A stretch of 64,000 nt of DNA from Welwitschia mirabilis. Lineage: Eukaryota; Gnetophyta; Gnetopsida; Welwitschiales. The notes under the pieces are model-generated. The model did no database searches. It saw only the letters and a list, made by a program, of their open reading frames with translations, and was not told where the DNA came from. The DNA lies in the NCBI GenBank assembly GCA_051453625.1, contig JBOZIK010000001.1, forward strand, positions 19,296,501-19,360,500, written 5' to 3'. Each line of letters opens with the position of its first letter. Position 1 is the first letter of the stretch. The translations under genes and the position numbers were made by a program. Shown here piece after piece: positions 46,901 through 59,395 of the stretch.

Positions 46901-47740
46901 CGGGTGGGATGAGGAAAGAATTTGGGAAGGGGCATAAGAACCAAAGGTGGAGAAAGGATGCGACAATTGGAATAAACATGTATTGGATGCGGTGGGAAGT
47001 GGAAGGTAGGGAAGTTGTGGGGAACAAGAACTGGCATGGTTTAAGGGATTATTGACAGGAAGAGGTGTAAAATTAGGAGGTGACAAGGTGATAAGGTTTA
47101 GGTGAATAAGGTTGGGATGGGCATGGGGTTGACTGGTATACCCTCTTTAGGCAAATAGTCTCTTTCATGAGATTCTAGAGGCTAGTGCGATTGGGCCTTC
47201 GCTCTAGAGAGAAACGAGTCATCCCATCTAACGCCGAATGGTACATGACCATTACTTGGAAGGTAGCTGGCTTGTGCTATGTGGGAAGACCAACATAGAT
47301 GATATCGGAACAGTTGTTAAATGCTTTGTCTGCCTCTGCGTGCTCCTCTTTTATGGTGGCAAAACACTAGTACAATGTCTCCGGATCCATCTGACCTCCA
47401 AACTGCATAATGAAAGCCTGGATAAGCTCATTCCAAGAATTCATAGCGTTTGCAATGAGTTGCAAATAATAGAGCCGAGCTTCTCCCTTGAGATAGGGGT
47501 GGAATAGTTGGCAAGTGACATCCTTTTAATTAACAACCGAGAAGTGGAGTCCTCTAGTAAAAGTGGCGATATTGTCTTCAGGGGCCAAGCAAGAATGGGG
47601 ATAATAAGCTTGCGGAAAGTCGGAAACTTATCGTGCTTCATGGGAAGGGCACTGGAGGCTAGGAAATTGAGGGAGTTGTTGCTAATATATGGGGGAGGCG
47701 GGTTGACCATGGGTATAAGCTAGGTAGGAGTGGCTAGGGG
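43951..47740 (-). mobile_element. Gypsy remnant G (gag, protease, RT)
   Basis: On the minus strand, from 47740 downwards: a gag-like region (47710-47440, LRKLIIPILAWPLK-like stretch, then a Pro-rich segment at 47086-46874), a protease-like segment at 45846-45661 (KVHIALELKVMSVPYFYVI), and RT from about 44900 with VVVYLNDIIVYPNKSLDHV at about 44460-44405 and HPKKTI..VSSSKLLGHLV just after. It ends in the RT/RNase H connection at 43951 (KKDAPFVWSHKGKK). The RT catalytic box is YLND instead of YLDD (Asn codon 44433-44435). No LTR was found, and stops are frequent. The RT puts it in Ty3/Gypsy with good confidence; gag and protease calls are weaker. Confidence 0.78.
44016..44193 (-). repeat. 105-bp in-frame duplication in Gypsy G
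   Basis: GAGACCA..C starts at 44016 and again at 44121, 105 bp apart, both ending at CTGCAAAACCTAGGATG. In protein terms KKDAPFVWS.KGKK recurs 35 residues later as KEDAPSVWSPKGKK. Confidence 0.82.
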
Positions 47741-48187
47741 AGAGTAGAAGCTACAAGGGAGGAAGGAGAAGATGTCTTAGAGTGAGAAATCGTAACAGGT
47801 AATGAAGCCTTAGTGGTAGAGTCTTCAACAAAGAGTGAGTTTCTTGAAGAACAGAACGGATTGAAGAGAGTTCTTAATGCCCTCCTTTTGTTGTTGTGTC
47901 TTGAGAGATGTGTTGTAGTGATGAGCTAGTGCAAGAAACTCAACTTGGCATTTGTTCTAGCATCAAGGAAGACGTGTTGATGTAAATTCCTTATATGGGC
48001 TTGGAAAGGACAATCATACCTGCTTTCCAAAGGGAGACAACCTGGACTTGTTTGAGAGGACAACTGCAAACTAAGTACTCAAAAATAAAACCTCAAGGTA
48101 CAGAGTAATCAGGGCACGGTGTAGAGCATAGGATAAAGCCTAACAAGAAACCTCAAACAATAAAGGACTTAAGCAAAAAAAGGAAAA
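47741..48187. other. Junction between Gypsy G and Copia F
   Basis: No recognisable coding or terminal sequence. The 5' end of Copia F (LTR, gag, integrase) should be here but is absent. Confidence 0.45.
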
Positions 48188-49691
48188 ATGGGGAAGAGGA
48201 TAAGAAAGGGAGGACTTCCAATGGAAGACGGTATCCTTCAGGTTGCTTCAAGATACACAGAAGGGAAGGTGAAGCAAGTCTTAGGAATGGGAATAGAGTT
48301 CCCAAATGGATTTCCTCCCAAGGCTAGGAAGGAGGGCGAAGAAGTGGTTGAGCTAAATCAGTTCAAAAGACATGGAGTATGGGACTTGGTTCCTAGACCA
48401 AAAGGTAGACACATCATTGGTATTAAATGGGTTTTAAAAATAAGTTAGATGAAACAAGTACCATTGTGCAAGACAAAGCTTGATTGGTGGCACAAGGCTA
48501 TAGTTAGGAGAAAGGTATTTATGGTGAGACCTATGCCCTAGTGGCTAGGCTTGAACCCATTAGACTTTTGTTACCTTATGGTTGTGCTATGAATATTAAG
48601 TTATTTCAAATGAATGTAAAAAGTGCCTTTCTCAATGGATACGCAAAAGAAGAAGTGTTTGTTGAACAACCATCTAGTTCGTTGATGTTAACTACCTTGA
48701 ACATGTGAAAGCTTAAGAAGGCGTTGTATGGGCTCCAACAAGCTCCTAGAGCTTGGTATGAGAGGTTGTCTAAAATCGTAATAGAGCAAGGCTACAAATG
48801 TGTAATATTGATCCTAATCTGTTGATTAAAAAGTTTGGTAATGATACTCTTATTATTCAAGTTCATGTAGATGATATAGTTGGTGTAACAAATAGAAACT
48901 TGACATTAGAATTTTCTAAGCCCATGCAAAAAGAGTTTTTGGTCAATCAAAATATGTCACAGAACTTCTTGCTAAATCCAAGTTTGAGAATGCCAAGGAA
49001 GTCATCACACCCATGTCTACTTCAACTAAGATGAGCAAGGATGTTTCAGATAAATCAATACATCAGAGGCTCTATAGAGGCGTGATAGGTAGCTAATTGT
49101 ATTTATCATCAAGTAGGCCTGATACTGCCTTTAGCATAGAATTCTATGCAAGATATTAGTCTAATCAAAAAGAATCCTGCCTTATTTTAGTTAAAAGAAT
49201 ATTTAGAAATCTTAAGCATACATGTAATTTTGGCATTTGGTTTCCACGAGACACTTCACTTGATCTGTTTGGGTATAGTGATGCAGATTGGGTTGAATGG
49301 AGGGATGACTGAAAGAGTACAAACAATGCATGTTATTTCCTAAGTAATTGCCTCATAACATGGAGTTCCAAGAAACAAAGTTCTACATCTTTGTTTACGA
49401 CAAAGGCTAAATATATCAGCTAGCTATTGTTGCACACTAATGTTATGGATGATGCATACTCTGCGTGATTATGGGATGGATATGAAAAGAACTCGATTAT
49501 TGTGTGAAAATGCTAGTGCAATTAACATTCTAAGGAACTTGGTTCAACACTCTTGTAGAAAAGATATTGACATAAGGTACCATCTCATTAGAAAACAAGT
49601 TCAACAAGGTGTGAGAAATTTGGATCACGCGAGTATTGAGAAAAAACTGGCAGATATGTTCACAAAGGCTCTGTCAGAAACAAGGTTTTAA
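48188..49691 (+). pseudogene. Copia F reverse transcriptase and RNase H
   Basis: In order: VVELNQFKRHGVWDLVPRPK followed by GIKWVLK (about 48345-48440, RT N-terminus), a frameshifted middle with the expected LNG-type FLNG motif degraded near 48635, GLQQAPRAWYERL-like sequence near 48730, the catalytic box VHVDDIVG (Asp-Asp codons 48870-48875 intact), and the RNase H end with LLCENASAINILRN (about 49500), DIRYHLIRKQVQQG (about 49570) and KLADMFTKAL (about 49650). It stops after SETRF. Catalytic Asp residues are kept, but frameshifts and stops are numerous. Confidence 0.88.
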
Positions 49692-50256
49692 GCCTTAAGA
49701 GTAGAGTGGGGCATAGGAACATGCTCAACTGAGGTATGATTTAATTATTGATAAATTATAACATTAGTACATATATGATCAAGTTTTTTCAAATACTATG
49801 AGCATGTATTTGTTCTAAAACTGGTTTTTACATTCTTATCTTTCATATTACCTTCATTCTTGATCTTTATATCTTGTTCATTTGATTAGTCAGTTCTTTC
49901 TCATCAATTAAAGATCTTGGTATTTGTCTTCTCGTTGGAGTATCATCTTTCTGATGTTTTCTCTTGTATCTGGCTTATTCTATTTGATTTTCTTCATTTT
50001 TTGAGCTTCCAGGGATCCGAATGTCTGCACTTTAGGACTCTAGACGTACCTAGGCTTGAGATTGTTTGCCATATAAAAAGGTAGAATGTAGGGTAGATGT
50101 CTGCCCTCTAAAAGCTTGGATGTTTGCGATATTGGATTTTCTTAAAATTAAGTCTTTGTCAAAAAAAAGGGGAGGCGGTGTCAGAAACTTAGCCTATAAA
50201 GAGGATGTTCTCCCCTTTCTTCCTCATTGTGTCAAGATCATTTTGAAGAATAAAAA

Positions 50257-51357
50257 ATGAGTTCTTTTGCTTTCAATCTTCATTTCTTTTCTCTTCTAGC
50301 ATTCTTTGTCTCTATTTCTTGTTCAATCATGCCAAGGGCCAAGATTCCAGTTTCAAGGAAAGACGGGGGAAAAGATAAAGAAGCCAAACCCGTATCTGGT
50401 TCTCCAAGGGCCAAGGCTATGAGGACTCAAAGCTTCAACAAAAAGCCTCTCACACTAGGAAGGGTAATCCTTCATGAATCTTTCAAGCATTACTTCAATA
50501 TTTTTCCAAGATTAGAAGAGCTTAACTGGATTTATATTCTAAACCCTCATACGCATGGAATGGTTACCCTTCTTCGAATGTTTTACTGCAATGGATCTTT
50601 TGAGAATCAATAGAATCTCTTTGTTTCAAACTTATATGACATTGACATTAAAGTAAATCTAGAAATGATTTCTTGTGCTCTCGATTTTCCATTAGAAGCA
50701 GAAAATTATGTTCATGTATCTTTAGCTTTAGTTGTTGGCAATATGGTTCCAAGGGAAGAACTTATCGATGTAACTTGTGAAAAACATGAGACTTGGAGAA
50801 CAACTATTCCAACAAGGCTTTTGCACCGGTTTGCAAGGTAATGTTTAGAATTATTTCAAGCAATCTTATTTCGAAACTTGGGCGTATGGGTGAAGTATCT
50901 TCTTTATGTGCTTATGTAATTTACTGTTGTGCAAGGGAGATCAAGATAAATCTACCACGGTGGATTTTAATAAATAGGGCATCTTGCACTTTAATGGAAT
51001 CAGCAACCCTTCTTATGTTGGTCTAGTTACAAAGATGTGTCAGGATCAGGCAGCCTTACCAAAAGTCAAGGATGAAATTCTCAAGCTGCACAAAAGCCAT
51101 TTAATGAGTCGTCCTTGGTTCGCATGACAATTGTTGATGGATCAAATCCTCCACCTCCTTCCTCTCCTTCAACTAGGCATTTCAAGCATAGGAGGTCTAG
51201 GGAATCCTCTCATGGTTAATCCTTTACTAAAAAAATGGTTCAAAAGAATGTCTTCTCAGATTTCAAAGATCAAACAGGCTCTTATAGAATTTGGTTGGAG
51301 GTTGTGTCAACTTCCTGCAGTAGTGGAAGCAGTGGCAATGTGGATGACTCTGATTGA
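50257..51357 (+). pseudogene. Accessory ORF3 of Copia F
   Basis: Separated from pol by 565 bp and ending 466 bp before the polypurine tract. Two starts are possible: 50257, giving a hydrophobic 24-residue leader, or 50329, giving MPRAKIPVSRKDGGK, a basic start more like the rest of the protein. The conserved block YILNPHTHGMVTLLRMFYCN (about 50530-50590) and VNLEMISCALDFPLEAENY (about 50650-50710) matches ORF3 of Copia E. The tail ends SSGSSGNVDDSD. One stop interrupts the conserved block (50611-50613) and frameshifts follow. It resembles, from memory, the 'putative plant transposon protein' family; no role in transposition is known to me. Confidence 0.7.
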
Positions 51358-51822
51358 TTCTCTAATTAGTCTTATATCTATGTTTTCCTTCATAATCTCT
51401 TGTCACTGTGTGTCAGCTTGTGTGTCTTGGGTATTTTGTGTGCCAGTTTGTCTATCAATTAGTCTTATGGTTATGCTCCCATGTATGACGAACAATGATT
51501 GATATGTAATCAATAGTCATTGTCGTGCTTTAGTCTCATATTAACTTTCCATATATTTGTTTATCTTAATTGTGCTCACATATTAATTGTATCTCTTTGC
51601 ACGTATGCTTTCCCCGGTTTTCTTTTTAATTTTAGTGTGCAGGTTCAGTGATGCAAAAAGGGGGATAAAATAAGACAACAAATTCAAGATTTTAGGGGAA
51701 GCTTTTGGAATACAAATTCCGGTCTTATAGGGACCCAAGGAAAAGCTCTTGAAAGGGATATCAGTTCCAAGGGGAGATTGACTTCCAAGATTGTAAAATC
51801 AAGGTTTAAGGTTTCTCATCAT

Positions 51823-51836
51823 TGAAAGGGGGAGAT
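51823..51836 (+). promoter_or_regulatory. Polypurine tract of Copia F
   Basis: TGAAAGGGGGAGAT next to the LTR start TGTACAAAGC, matching the tracts in D and E. Confidence 0.8.
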
Positions 51837-52989
51837 TGTACAAAGCGTGAGTTTTAATGATGCCACCATGATAAGATTGATGACAAGTTTGATAAGTTTA
51901 CCAGGTTTACGTGCAAGATGTGCTCACCATGTTTTGAAGATTGACGATTGGATGATTTGAAGTTGATAAACTTTTTCTGGACATCCTTGGTTTTAATAGT
52001 GGACATTCGTGTTGTGTATCGATGTACTTTAGCTCTCCAGGGTCCCAGACATTTCCACTCAAAAGGTCCGAACATCCCTTCTCCTCACAGATGATCTGTA
52101 TGGGGTTGTGATATGTTAACAGGTGCAGACATCCCACCTCTTTTCAGCCATCTTGTTTGGGGGGCTGCACCTTTGACAGGTGCGGATGTTGCCACTGTTT
52201 TAGTGTGGACGTCCCTACACCTTCGAGTGAAGATTTCCACACAAAACCAAAAGTTTGTAGTGTGGATGTCCCCACTCTGTTAGGGCAGATGTCCCCACTC
52301 CTGGACTGTTTCACAATGGCTAGTTTATGGCAGAAAGCTCAGGGATTTTAAAGATTGAGTCAATTGCAAACTTTGAGGCGATAGTGATGGACATTGTTCC
52401 AATGATCTAAGCTCTCATTGGTAGTAAAACAGGTGATGTTTAACTCCAAGGATCATAGAAATATCACTTCAACAGCTACGTTGCTTATGTGCTCTACAAA
52501 AGGACAGAAGCCAGTTTTTAGGTGTACCAACTGATTGACTGAATCTTACATTTTGTCTATTCTCTGTTCCAACTCAAAAATATTGTTATTTGTCTACTGC
52601 AATCAATTTGTAATATCAGTGCTTAAGGCATCTTTGCTTTTTTTGTGATTTTTGATGTGGTTGAGTCTAAAGCCAAGAAAAGACTCATTGTTGCAAAGGG
52701 TTGATGATCAGCCAGAAATCATCACCGTTGTAGAAGGGTTGATGATCAGCCAAAAAATCATCATTTGAAGGAGATTGAAGGGAACCAGCAAAGCCATAAC
52801 ATTTGATTCTCCCTAAAGAGTGAAGTAGACTGATAGCCGTACCACTTTAGATTTCTTGTGTGCTGGCCTCATTTTCTTTGCATTAGCCTTACTTGTTTGA
52901 CATTCATTCCACGAAAAATTGAGAAAAACTTATTTATATAGATTGTCTTCCCTATTCATCCCCCCTCTAGGGCTAACATTGCTAAGACA
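51837..52989 (+). repeat. 3' LTR of Copia F
   Basis: About 1150 bp, from TGTACAAAGC to about GCTAAGACA. It carries diverged array words (GGACATCC, GGACGTCC, GGATGTCC) between 51980 and 52300, a short tandem duplication around GGGTTGATGATCAGCC (52698 and 52737), and the shared CCCTATTCATCCCCCC with CTCTAGGG near 52950-52972. The right end is inferred from the end sequence of D. Confidence 0.75.
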
Positions 52990-54784
52990 CTACAGTTTGT
53001 GTAAGGCAGGCTACTATTAGAATTTTGTTTTGCTCTTTTGAAACATACAAAACAAAGTGATAGCTCTACTTTTGTTTTCTGTTTTTTAAAATAAAAAGTG
53101 TGTAAAAATTGACAAACAAATGTAACACACAGAATAACATAGAGAAAAGAATTTAACAGAGTTTGACCTCCTTTCGACCTATAGCCTTAGGGAAAGCACA
53201 AATCTGTGCTGACAGCTTCAAGAGAAACCACCAAGGCAAATCACCTACTTAGAACTTCTGGCACAACTTTTGTGACAGTTCTTGAAAGACAAATGAATCA
53301 TGCTTCGATGCTTGCAGCTTCTCATATTCAAAACCTAGTGCCTTGCATTGTGGAGAAACCCCAATAAGCCCTTTACAAAATATCGCCTTTTTTAACAAGC
53401 GATGTATCATCCTAATGAAAATTTCCTTCAAGGTGCTTTTTAAAATTTAAGTGCCTGTTACAACATGGGATACAACTACGAAAATATAACCAGAAAAACA
53501 TATCTTTGATTTCAGCTATGTAGGCCACACAGATAGTACAGGCTCACAGGAAGTTTTTGCCATCGATGGTGCAATGCATGGATAGGAGCTGGAGGTGGTT
53601 GAATCTTCTAGTTGTAGAACCAGTGTTGGGCAACAGAAAGTGGCACAGAAGTGAAGTAATCTTTATTCTGTATTTCAGGAAGTGGGAAGCCTAATCTAGT
53701 TTGCAATCCCTTTTGCCTCATCCAAGCATATACAACATTCTGTAGTAGAAAATGAAGAGGGTTACAGGAATGGCTTTTATAGGGAATAATAAAACTGAAC
53801 TGCTCCCCATGTGGGCACCAATGTTTTGTTCCTAAGAAAGAATGATGGGTAGAGGTTGTCTATGGGGTTTCAGACATTGATTAAAAAAATAATTAGAACA
53901 AATACCTGTGTCAAGAATTGATAAATTTATTGATCAGCTTCAGCTACCTACACTCTTGGGCAAGTTGGACTTCATGTAAGATTACGAGCAGGGATTGAGT
54001 TAGGGAAGAAAGTAGTATTGAAGAGTATTGTCAAGAAAAGGGTGGGTTTTTCCAAGTGGTTGTATGAGGCCATTTGGACTATATGTGCTTCTTCAACAAT
54101 GTTCATGCGACTTACGAATGAGGTACCTTGAGGACACTTTGATGGTTTGATTATTGTGTATTGCATGATGCTCTAGTCTTCAATTTAACTTGTGACGAAA
54201 GAACTTAGCAAATTGGCAGTATTCAAGGCTTTCCTGGACATTTATCTAAAGAGAAAGCTAAAGAAATATAGTTATGTGTAACAGGCTCATACATGTGGAG
54301 GCTCAGAAATGATTTGTAAAAGAAGTTTTTCAGAGTGGTCAAGGCCAAAGACCAGGATAGAAAAAGCTTGATAGGTGCATGCCAGTATTTCAGAGAGTTT
54401 ACTATCAGATCAAAATTTTACCATCTTAGATTAGTTGGAAGATACGATGCTCTTTTTCTGCTGGGGATGAAGAATACTATTAATATCTAAGGGCACGGTT
54501 AATTGCTTTGAGTTCTGGATTTTGGAATCTTTGTTAATCCATTTAACTTTTTTCTAATGTTGAAGACCTTAATATGAGAAGCTGTCACATCTTATTTTGT
54601 ATCAGTTTTCTTAATTTAATGTAAGGAGCAGTCTGCTATAACATCATAGTGATACTGCTTGCTTTTGTAGAGGTATATTGGATGCAACTAAATTTCACTA
54701 GTGAGATTATGAGAATCTGACTTGCATGAAAAATTACTGATTTGAAAGTGTATGCTGTTCCTTACTTTAGAATGTGAATTGTAG
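52990..54784. other. End of the large intron, no gene recognised
   Basis: No clear element. A stretch near 53130-53240 (AACAGAGTTTGACCTCCTTTCGACC and a CACAAATCTGTGCTG word) resembles the 25.75-25.85 kb LTR segment in layout and may be an LTR relic. Confidence 0.45.
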
Positions 54785-55053
54785 GCCTTCAAGGAAACGG
54801 ACATCTGCTGCTTTAGAGGCTATTGATTCAGGTACAATTGTACCTGAGAAAGAGCATACTGAAGATTTTTCAAAACAGGTACAGCTTTAGCTTTGCTTTT
54901 AATTCATACCCATTATTTAATCAAATTCCCATGTCTTTTTCCTTCTGTTTGTTTCAGGAACGTTCTGTGAATGTAGAGTCCATGGATTGCACTTTTTGTA
55001 ATAGTAAAAACGTGGGTAATAAAACCATAGCTGATGCACCTTCTGGTGACTGA
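54785..55053 (+). CDS. Coiled-coil protein gene, last two exons
   Basis: Exon c is 54785-54878 (1 base plus 31 codons; donor CAG/GTACAG). Exon d is 54958-55053 (acceptor TTTGTTTCAG), ending ADAPSGD and TGA. Exon c reads PSRKRTSAALEAIDSGTIVP, with a basic PSRKR start that could serve as a nuclear signal, then EKEHTEDFSKQ. Exon d is ERSVNVESMDCTFCNSKNVG and a short polar tail with a CxxC pair. The reading frame is continuous with exons a and b, and no stop intervenes. The low-complexity, charged C-terminus gave no family match from memory. Confidence 0.72.
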
Positions 55054-58000
55054 ATGGAGAAAAACTAGTATGCATTCTAGAATTTGTTTTCATTGCTTCA
55101 CCCACCTTGTAGTGGCATGCATGTCAAGTATCTTATGTTTGCCATATTTCAGGGTGATGAGCAGATTTAGGTCCTTGGTACAGAGAATATTTGAAGAGGT
55201 CATTGAATGATGTACCCCAGCAAATCTCATGGCAAATTTAAGATGAAATTTTAGGGATTTTATCTTTGCTTTGTTTTACAATTTGTTATACACAATTCAC
55301 TGTTTTCAAAATTTTGATCGACCCATTTAAGAATGACTACTAAAGGTTGTTGGCCTTCCTTTCAAGGGAAATCTCAAGGTATTATTAAATTTGTCTTATA
55401 TTTGTGATCTAGTCTCGATTTTACATTGATTACATAATCATTCTTGATATTTGGCAGGCGTTTTGACTCTCAACCATAAATATTTGAGGAGCCTTTCCAG
55501 TAGTTTTTGGGCGTTGCGAGGAAGTCCAGGAATTAACCCCCACACACACACACACACATGAAAAGACGTACCTGTAATCTGGATTTTATGTTACATCAGT
55601 TTCAAGGCCGCTTTACATCTTATCAAATTTATAGCATGTCTCAGCGCATATGGCTTTTTCCTTCTTTAAATGTTTGTTTATTCCGGAAAACATATTATAG
55701 ATCTTTATTGCTCTGACATACTTCAAAACTATTTTGTTTTTATTTGAAATATCAACAGGAAAAAAGGCTGAGTAGAATGCTTACAAATTTCCTGTACAAT
55801 ATGTATGCTCATCGAGTTTGTACACGTCACAGTTTGAACTCTCCCTGATTTTATATTTAATGAAATCTTTCTACTCAAGTCATTTATCAACTTGGCGCTC
55901 TCTCTTAGCCATGATACTGCTCCACTGCTGTGGAAAGGCATCGAATGGGCATTATGTTTTTTGTGGCACCCATTTAGTGCTTGCATGTACAGAGAAGTGA
56001 TGCTCTGTTTAAGATAAATAGGAAAACGAAATTAAATGGTTTTAAAACCACTTTCTCTCATCCATCAAATGGAATTCACTTTGATGAAACCTATTGGCTC
56101 TCCCATTATAGAATAAAACCAAGATGGAAGGGTATACTGGACAAGCAGACTAAGTTGAATCTGTGAAGCCTTAATAACCTTGAAAATAAATAATAAATAA
56201 CAATAATGGTTAACAATTTGAGTTGTGTTGATCTCTTTTGTGGAGAGGCGAAAACTCCTTTATCTATTAAAGATTGAGGAATCTTCAAGATTCATATGTA
56301 TGTTTTTAACATACACTGTCAAATTTGAAAACCCCCCTGCTTGAAGTACACTTATATTATGCTTGGTTGGAACTTATTGCCTTGGGTCAAGATCATGTTT
56401 CTTGTATTTTAGAAATTGTAACTGCTTTGTTCAGCTGTAAAGATCTAGAAGCTTAGATGAAAGCATGCACTTTTAACTCACGATAATTGAACAGTATCTT
56501 CAAACTGCAGCAATGACAGTGTGGACACAAGAAAAGGTAATAACCGACACACATATGTATGATCTAGAACTATCTCGATCATAAAATATATTAACTTTCT
56601 TAGTTAATATTTCTGTTCATTTTTCTACACATCTTTATCATGTTTCTTAAAACTGGCCAGCCCAAACTTACTTCTGCTGTTGTTTTTCCATCAGAAACCT
56701 GTCAAACATAGTGCTTATGCACACTATTTTAGTTGTGTTGTGGTGGAATGTTGTATGTAGAATATGAAAAAAGAGGCATCATTGAGAAAAAAGTATTTTC
56801 TTGGTATTTTGGGGGCATGCATAATCTTGTGAAGCATCTAAATTGGTTACTGAATTTGCTGTGTAATCTTCGTCGATCATTGTTTTTAATTTGTTCTTTG
56901 TTCCTATCTAGTCCCAAAATTGAACCCGTAGTTTTTTACCTTAGTTTGCAGGAAAATGCAAGTAAATGTGTTCTAAGGTACCCACTGATTGCATCTTGAT
57001 GGTTTATCACTGTTACCTGGCCGATTGTCAGTGGTGTCTCGAGATTTTACCCCAGGGCCTTCTAATTTCGTTTTCTAGAGTGGCATCTCAGCGATTTATC
57101 GCTCTCCCCTAGCAAGGCCGCCTGATTTTTTCAAAAGAAAATAATTTTTAAAAATTTTAAAAACCTATTAAAGGGATTTGATCTTTTTTAGTCTTTTTGT
57201 TTTTTCTTCTTCCTCTTGATCTTATGAACAACCTTTACAACACAGTCATGGTAGTAATAGGGTTTTTAGACCCTTGAAACATTTACATTATATAAATAAA
57301 TCATAATCATAAATATGTAAAATACATATTTCTGAATTTCCAAGGATAGCCGATACTTCTCCTAGGATCCTGTTTAAAAAATTTTTACAAAAAGGAGGCA
57401 AGGTAGAAGTTACAATCAGAAGATGCTAACTAATCAAAGATGTGATGTAATAAACATTGGGTAATTTCTTTGAGGAATTGACAAATGGTGATAGTACCTT
57501 GGAATCTAATCGGTCAACAGGAAATGATGTATATAAATCTAAAGAGAATCCATGAAAGTATAGAGTAATGCTTATTAATCTCTCTCTCCACTAAAATCGT
57601 CATACAAGTTTCAATCACAAGTTTGTAGTGATTAGATGGCCATTCATAGGGATTAAAATTTGCTAAAAAGTAATGATAAGTTGCAAGGAATCGACCTTTT
57701 TCTTTCTTAATGATTGTGGATTTAAGAAGAACACATCACATCATTTGACATAGCAAGTACAAGCAAGTACAAAACTAAGAAGCCTAGGACAAGGCAATGA
57801 AGATAGTGTATATCAAAAATAATAAAAAGAATAAAAAAAGAAAACTTTCACTAGTTAATATATTCGTGCAATTAAAGATAAACTCTTTGAAAGTAATAAA
57901 AGAGCTTTAAGCATCATTTGTTGCATGATCCTTGAGCGATAGAAAATAGCTCTTATATTTTTTTTACGCTATATGATGGTTATAGGTCATGTGGAGGTTC

Positions 58001-58059
58001 GTATAAAGGATATGTTGTACAACAACCAAATTCAAAGCAGTCCCTCATGAAATGGAGCA
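55054..58059. other. 3' UTR and downstream flank, no further gene
   Basis: The first few hundred bases are probably the 3' UTR; the polyadenylation site was not fixed. A (CA)n microsatellite lies at 55541-55558. The remainder to 58.06 kb shows no recognisable coding or element sequence. Confidence 0.45.
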
Positions 58060-59395
58060 AGGTTATTGCAGTATGCAATTTTGCAATTCTTTATGTCTCA
58101 CTGAATTTTGTTAATCAACATTAGATATATTGCAAAACACGACACTGCAGTATAAATGGGAGTGACCCAAATGTCGTAAACTCATCGAAGGTGTGCGAAA
58201 GGAGGAGGAGAATTGATTTTCAAGGAAAATGTATCCAAAACTTGGGAATAATGTGAGAAATCAAACATACAATGCAATACAAATGCAATCTATTCTAGAT
58301 GAATACCTATCCAATTACCGAATCGACTTATCAAGAAGATTGGCCTTGCATAATCTACATCAGCCAGGGAGATTATCACTAACCGAGACCAACTTAGACT
58401 ATTGAGTGAGTCGAATAAAGTGCAATGCAAAATACTTCTAAACTATTATCGTCAACCTTAACGAAGGTTGCCCTTAAGACCTATATCGTTAATGTGATTG
58501 TCATCGAATCAAGAACAACATAAAGTATAAGGGATTAACAGTATAAATGCACAAAAGAAACAGAGTTTGTATTAAGAATCGAACCAGCATCTGGGTTACA
58601 AAAACAACAGCATCTCAATGGAGGATGCACAGCTTAACACCATGGCATCATCTTGCTGTAACTCACAAGATGGATCTCCCGCCCTTTGATCTCCTGTCAC
58701 GAGAATGTGTAATGCGTATTTTTTACAATCCTTTACGTCTTACTAAATTCTGTTAATCAAAATAGATATATTGTAAAGTACGACACACTAGTATGAATGG
58801 GAGTAACCCAAATGTCGTAAACCTGTCAAAGGCGTGCAGAGAAGGAGAATTGATTTTCAGAGAATATCGTATCCGAAACTTAGGAACAGTGAAGGAAAAT
58901 AAATAGGCAAGGCAATGCAAATATCACTTAACCTAGATGAACACCTATCCGATTATTGAATCGACATGTTAAAGATTGACCTTGTATAACCTAAATCAGC
59001 TAGAGAGATTGTCACTAACCGAGACCAACTTAGACTATCAAGTAAATTGAGTAAAGTGTAATGCAAAATGATTCTAAACTACTATCGTCAGCCTTAACGA
59101 AGGTTGCCCTTAAGACCTATATCGTTAATGAGACTGTCACCGAATCAAGAACAACATAAACCATAAGGGATATTGACAGTATAAATGCACAAAAGAAATA
59201 GAGTTTGTATTGGTAATCACACCAGCATCTGGGTTACCAAATAACTACACCTCAATAGAGGATGCACAACTTAACACCAAAGAAACATCTTTCTGCAACT
59301 CACAAGATAGATCTCCCAACTTTCGATCTCCTGTTAAGAGACTTTCCAATGCATTGAAGATGATAAAAGAGTCAGGGGAGGGGGAGAGGGGAGGG
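58060..59395. repeat. 641-bp tandem duplication
   Basis: The word GTATAAATGGGAG at 58150 recurs as GTATGAATGGGAG at 58791 (641 bp). Long matches follow, including GTCAGCCTTAACGAAGGTTGCCC (about 59085) with its earlier copy near 58450, and ACCAGCATCTGGGTTAC in both. By eye the copies are about 85% alike, with small indels. Confidence 0.85.

Larger units (their letters stand above)
48188..52989 (+). mobile_element. Copia element F, 5'-truncated (RT to 3' LTR)
   Basis: Holds the RT and RNase H (48188-49691), accessory ORF3 (50257-51357), polypurine tract and 3' LTR. The 5' LTR, gag, protease and integrase are missing. It shares polypurine tract, LTR end pattern and ORF3 with Copia E and lies in the sense direction inside the big intron of the coiled-coil gene. 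Confidence 0.82.
30264..54784 (+). other. 24.5-kb intron of the coiled-coil gene
   Basis: Bounded by a GTTCGA donor at 30264 and the acceptor GAATTGTAG ending at 54784. Exon b leaves two bases (AG) and exon c supplies one (G), restoring Arg and an open frame. A closer AG at about 54770 would give a stop two codons later, so 54784 is preferred. The intron contains the tandem repeats at 33.4 and 35.9 kb, the LTR fragment at 41.4 kb, Gypsy G and Copia F. An extra exon inside cannot be excluded, but none is needed for the phase to work. Confidence 0.7.

Noticed and set aside
47238-47723. Plus-strand frames over Gypsy G gag
   Set aside because: They are the antisense of the gag-like minus-strand sequence.
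54771-54784. Nearer splice acceptor CTTTAG before exon c
   Set aside because: In the phase set by exon b it leads to a stop within two codons; the next AG restores an open frame.
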